64,000 bases of DNA from Tiliqua scincoides (taxonomy: Eukaryota > Chordata > Lepidosauria > Squamata > Scincidae): assembly GCF_035046505.1 (NCBI RefSeq), contig NC_089821.1, positions 311,595,368-311,659,367 of the forward strand, read 5' to 3'. The position numbers and the translations under genes are program-made. The notes beneath the pieces were generated by a model, which saw only the letters and a list, made by a program, of their open reading frames with translations, did not search any database and was not told where the DNA came from. Below, piece after piece: positions 35,501 to 41,500 of this stretch. The stretch's first letter is position 1. Each line of letters opens with the position of its first letter.

Positions 35501-38500
35501 TAGTAAGGCTTTGCGGCATGGCAAGGAGTATCAGGTTGTGACCCAGCCCGGGGGCAAGGTGGGTTATGGCAGTTTAGAGTTTGAGAACTCCTGCAGTAGG
35601 GCTGTAGTGCTGAGTTTTTAATGTGTAAGAGGCTACACTGGCCTGAATCATATGTGACTTTCATGCTTTTCTGCACACAAGAGCTGGGCCTGTTGGGCGA
35701 GCAGGGAGTTTGCGGATGTAACAGCCTTGAAACCACATTCAGTCCTTTGGAAACGAGACATTTCTGTAGCAGAGATTTCTTTGCTCTTGGATTTTGTTGT
35801 TCAGTCAAGTAGATGACATCATCTGGATATAGGAAGCTGTTGAAAGTCATAGTGGGACTGGCCCATAAAATCATGCATAGTGAGGGATTTGTTATCTGGA
35901 TCTTCCTGATGCACCATAATTTCTGTTGACCCCAAAACATACAAATCATTGTTTTGTGATTTCAAACTCTGTACTGCCCTTCTGGGGACAGTCTGAATTC
36001 TGATAAACCATCGTCATCTGGAAATGTTTTGGGGCAGGTGACACTGTGGACACTGTGGCCACAGTAAATTTTTCTGGTTACTCAGAGTGGGCAGAACCTG
36101 CAGATGTTTGATCTGCTGCTCTCCTGTTCTGATATGCAAAAGAAGTACACAGGTTGGTCTCAGCTGTTCTTTTTTCTTCCAGGTTCCGGAGCAGGATGAA
36201 AGCTATTTAGCAGATAGTTTCTGTGTTATGGAGGAGGAGAATGAGGAAGTTAACCCCAAAAGCAGCTCTGGTGAAGATGAGGAAGTTTGTGTCAACTTCA
36301 ACCTGTTACAGGAGGAAAGTTTTGCAAATGGGAGAAGGCAGTACTTTACCCGCCACAGGAAACAGCTGAAGGGGACCCACATGGAGCGGGAAAAGGGCAC
36401 TGCAGTGCAGCAGAAGAAGCCTTCCCGAATTCGGATTCTTGATGACTCCAGTGAAGATGAAAGAGGGGCCTGTGTGGAAGTGCTGATGGGATCGCAGACA
36501 CTGCCCAGCAAGAGTGCTGACGTGGACTCCTGCTCTGTCCCATCACCAGCCTCAGAGCGCTCCACGTGCTGCAGACCTTCTGCTCTAAAGACTCGGATCC
36601 AGCCTCCTAAGGAGAGTGGAACCAAAACACCCTTGGCCCTGGAAGCGTCCTTGCCCACAGAGCTGGGCATTCACCGTCTGTGCAAAGATCAAAACAACTC
36701 TGGGATTCTAGGAAAGGACCTCCAGGTATGGGCTGTTTATGGAAAAAGTATAAATGTATCTGCTTTTTATTTTTGTCGTGGTGCCTGGCTTTTACCACCA
36801 GAGCTTTCAGGAGACCCAGGAAAGACTGAATGTCCCTTCCTCGCCACTGGAAGGGCGCCCTGTTCTTCTTTTCCTCTCCTCCCCCTCTACCTGAAATAAT
36901 GTGTTTCCCCAAGTCTCTGTAGTCCTGAGGCTAGAGGCACTGTCTGTCTTAAGGGCAGATGAGGGTCTGTGCCACTTGACAGAGATCCCTCTTCTTCAGT
37001 GCAAAAGTCAACTGCCTGGGAAATGGCCAGGGATGCCTTGGTGGACTAAAATCTTTAAGGGGCAAAGGAAAACCTTTGTGATGGGTCCAGAACCACCCTC
37101 TTATAACCCCTCTCCTGCATCCTTCAGGCTCCTTCCCCACATCATCCTTATCCTTCTGATCCTTGTTCTCAGGTTGACCAAGTTGGAGGTGTCGTGATAT
37201 TTGCCTGCAGTGGTTCCTCCCTCCTCCTCACTGCTTTCCCTATTGGTCTGATATAGGAGAGCTTTTCTTCTGTTTCACACTGTAAGCTCCTTGGAAGTAG
37301 GGGTCCTCTGTATCTCTAAGTTGCAACATAGATGGATGGCACAATATTATTGGCCAGCTCTCAGTGTCCCACTTTTCTAGGCCTGATTTCTCTAATAGCA
37401 GCCAGTGATGCTCTGTTGTGATGTTTTCAGCTGGAAAACCCTTTGGGACATGGTGTGGCCTTCTGCTCCTCTACCTCCACCTGGCAGTCCTGTGGCTCCT
37501 CGCGGACCCCAGCACACTTCCCTATTCTGGCAGACACCCGTGAGATCTCCTCTGGGCCAGATGTCATTTCCACACTGAAGGCTGTTCATGGAGTCCAGGT
37601 TCAGGTTTGCTCTCTGGGCAGCTGTGATTACATCGTCAGCAACCGGCTGGCCGTGGAGAGGAGGTGCCAGGCAGAACTGCTGAACGGTGCGCAGAGGAGC
37701 AGGATGGTCCAGCGGGTGCAGCAGCTGAAGAGCAAGTTTGACCGGATCTGTGTGATTGTGGAGGAGAGGGGCAGAGCAGGTGGGTTGCTCAGTCCCCTGG
37801 GCAGTGCCGTCTTTTGGCGGTGGCAGCTTCCAGTATTGTTTGTGTGATTAGTGCTAGATTGGAAGGGGGAGAAAGCAGCACCACAAAGGGGTGGCAGCAC
37901 AGAGCAGCTCCAAAGCGGAACAGGTAATGTGGATGCTGCCAGCCATATTGGGGGGCTGTAGGCCTGCATTGTTCTCCTGCTGCTTCCCAAGACTCCTGGG
38001 TAGATTCTTGTTTGCATTGAGTAGGATGATCGGGGCAACCAGCAGTCAAGATAGCTGCATGTACACATGAGGGGAGTTACTTTCCGAGGAAGAACAAGTT
38101 TGTGTAGGATTTTGCACAGCTGTTCCCTCAGTCTGCCACGTGTTCTTGGGTGTGGTGAATTGTGGTGAAGATGTTTTGACAGCCAAAACATCTTCTCTAG
38201 AGTCTCTTTGTGGGCTTTCTCTGGTGTAGCCAGATGCTTGTATATTACTGGACGATTTAGAGTTCTAAAGCTCAAAATGACATTCAGAATTAAAAACCAC
38301 ATTTTGCTTATAAATTGGAACAGGCCAATTATTTCCTGCACATCAGCCACTTTCTGAAGCATTGAAAAACCCTTGAAAATGTCTGATTGAAAAAATAGCA
38401 TGAAGGTGTCACCCTGGAGATATGTATTTGGACTTCAGAAATGCTTACAGATAACTAAATTCCACAGCAGTGCAAAAGCTCAGCGTTAAAAACCTGATTC

Positions 38501-41500
38501 CGAGCAAAACCTCCCTGCTCAGTTTGTCACAATTGGAAGGAATTTAGCAGTCTCCGCATCCACATTTGCTGCTTCTCTGCCCAATTTGATGCTGTGCCCG
38601 CCGCAGCAGTCTTCCAATCCTGCAAACCAACTGCTGTTGGCATGGAAAGGTGCCACATCACCAGGGTGGGCAGATTTTCTTTTCACATCTTCAGACTGCC
38701 AGTGCCGCCTCTTTTATGGTCCAAAAATTTGTCCCAGAGTGCCTGCTCGCATGTCCACAGAGGAGTGTCTCACAGCCCAATTTTAGGCATGTCTACTCAG
38801 AAGTAAGTCCCCTTGTGTTCCCAGGAAGGTGTGTATAGGACCGCAGCCTTGGTCTTGATAGAGAGATTTCTGGGATTTCGATCTCTGAGTCAATGCTAAG
38901 CAGACACAGACTCCTTTAAAAGCGTATAGAATGTTTATTTACAGGCTATTTACAGATTAGGAATAGATTAGGATGGATACAGGTTCGAAGTTACCCCATG
39001 GTGGATCATTGACTTCTCAGAGAACCCCACCCAAAACTTCTTACTTGTACCCTGTCACAAACAACTGACCCATGTGATATTGCATGTCACTTCCACTTCC
39101 TTATTGGGCATACTGGTGCATGGTTCCAGCCCTAACTGGGAAGTCTGTTAGCCATGTATGGAGAAGTTTCTGGCCTGCAACTTTGATTACATAAGACCCT
39201 GGAATTTTCCTTTTGGGAAAGCTATGACGCACATGTTTTTCTCTGCAGGTCATCTTGACATAATGACTTTTTCTATCCTGTTTTTAACAGAAAAACTAGT
39301 CACTTCTTTGGCTCCTAATTTCAGGTGTTTTTCTTATCTGAGAGAAGTTAGGTTAACCCTTAAAATATCCATCAGTCTCCTCCATCACCTCTGGCCTTGG
39401 CCTTGCAGTTATGCTTGCACTTATATGGATTCCATTTGCTTCTGTTCTCCCTGATGGGATGAAGCAGACTCTTTAATCCCAATAGCACCAATGTTCAGTG
39501 GTGTCACTAGGGGGTTGCGGGGGGTGCGTGCAGGCTGCACAGGGTGACGTGCCCTGGGGGGTGATGTGCTAAAATTGCGCCTTTACAAGCTACCGCATCA
39601 TGCCATACACCGTTGGTTGCAGAATGACCAGCAGAACACAATGCAAAAACCCTGTTGAGATAGCTCCTTTCCTTCAAAAGTTATGGCCAAAAAACTGGAA
39701 GGAAAAAATGCATGGAGCCCTATGGAAAGTGAAAGTGAGCCGTATTGCGCGTTTATGCACGAGTAGGTGCACTTGCCATCATCCATTGGAAAAGGGTGGC
39801 TAAGAGAAATCCAACAACACCACAATGGTCCCAATCCAGTAAATGCAGCCCCCAAAAACACCTGAGGAGGTCCGTGTTCAGCCCTATGGAAAGCGAAATG
39901 AAGCTATGTGGCTGCATTTACTTGTGAGTAGGCGCACTTGCCTTAATCCGTAGGAAAGGGCAGGCTGAGAGGACTCGAACAACGTCAGAATGGTTCTAAT
40001 CCAATGAGTGCAGCCTCCAAAAAACACCGGAGAAGGAGGTTCCCCTCCCAGCTGCTAGTGTGTTCAGCTCTATGGGAAGGGAAACGAAGCCACGTGGCCA
40101 CATTTACTCATGAGTAGGCAACGTTGCTTTGCTTTGTCCAAAAGGGCAGACTGAGAGGACTCCAACGTCAGAATGGTCCTGATCCAATGAATGCAGCCCC
40201 AAAAACACCTAAGGAGGAGGTCCCTCCCCCCTCAGCTGCAAGTGTATGGAGCCCTATGGAAAGTGAAGCAGCCTCACATAGCATTTACTCGCAAGTAGGC
40301 AGACATACCTTGGCTGGTGGTCAGGCCAGAGGACACCAGAATGGTCCTGATCCAATGGGACGAGTGCAACAAAAGCTCCAGAAGGCAACCTCCCCCCCCC
40401 CACTAGAAAGAACCAACAAAGAGGCTTGAACTGCTAAGGGGAAAGTTTTATATTTTGCACTTGCAAAGTTTCCCTCACAGCCCAATCCTACCCACACTTT
40501 CCTGGGAGTAAGCCCCATTCACTCTAATGGGACTTACTTCTGAGTAGACAGGCATGGGATTGGGCTCTCAGACTTGTAAAGCCAGGTGGGTCTTTGTAAT
40601 GATGTGCTTGAAATAGAAGGACTTTAAACTGGGCACTGGAGGGCTGGAGATCTCACTGATTCTTTTGGGGGGGGGTTATTGCAGGCATAAAGAGAACTCA
40701 CTTGGTGGAACAGGACTGGCTCCCCCTTATTTAATTTTTTCTTTCATTTTAATTTAACTATATTTTAATTTGCTTGATGATGTCACTTCTGGCCATGACA
40801 TCACTTCCAGTGAGTACTGGACAGATTGTCATTCTAAAAAGTACCTTTCTATCAAAAGGTACAGCCAAAAAACCAGTGGGGATGTACCAACCAGACGGTA
40901 CATCACCTTGCCCACCACCTGGAGTGTTGCCTGGCCCACTGCACCGGGTGACGCAAATCCTAGTGATGCCACTGCCAATGATGTTGCTTGTCTCTCTGTT
41001 TCTTTCAAAGTGTGTCACTGTCCCAGCTTTTGCCTTTCTTCTATTAACACTAGCACTACTGTTGAACTTCATCTTGTTAGCCTGGGTCCACTGGTGGAGT
41101 CTCATTCAGTCTTTGGGGGGGGGGGGGGGTTGGTGATCTGACCAGCTTTGTGTTATCTGCAAATGTGATTAACATTCCCTCAGCCCCCTCAGGTCATTTA
41201 TAAAACTGATGGCCAGTATAGAGCCCTGTGGCCCTCCATTGGATGCCTTCTTCTGGGTTGATGTAGGGCAGTGTTACTCAAATTGTGAGTCGGGACCCAC
41301 TAGGTGGGTCATGAGCCAATTTCAGGTGGATTCCCATTCATTTCAATATTTTGTTTTTATTAGACTTGATACTACTATGTTATGTGACTCCATTGGGGAA
41401 ATGTTACAGACCTGTACTTTTAACAAGCTACGAGTACAAGCTCGTACTATATTCTTTTAACAGTGATAGTCAATGGGACTTACTTCTGGGTAAGTGGTGG

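Noticed and set aside
36726-36899. Read-through extension of FANCM exon 20
   Set aside because: A GTATGG donor follows Q1769, and exon 21 continues in phase 0 with ERCC4-like sequence; the extra residues resemble nothing in the family.
41116-41129. Run of 14 G residues and other homopolymer runs
   Set aside because: Simple low-complexity sequence inside intron 21; a single run is not enough for a G-quadruplex or regulatory claim.
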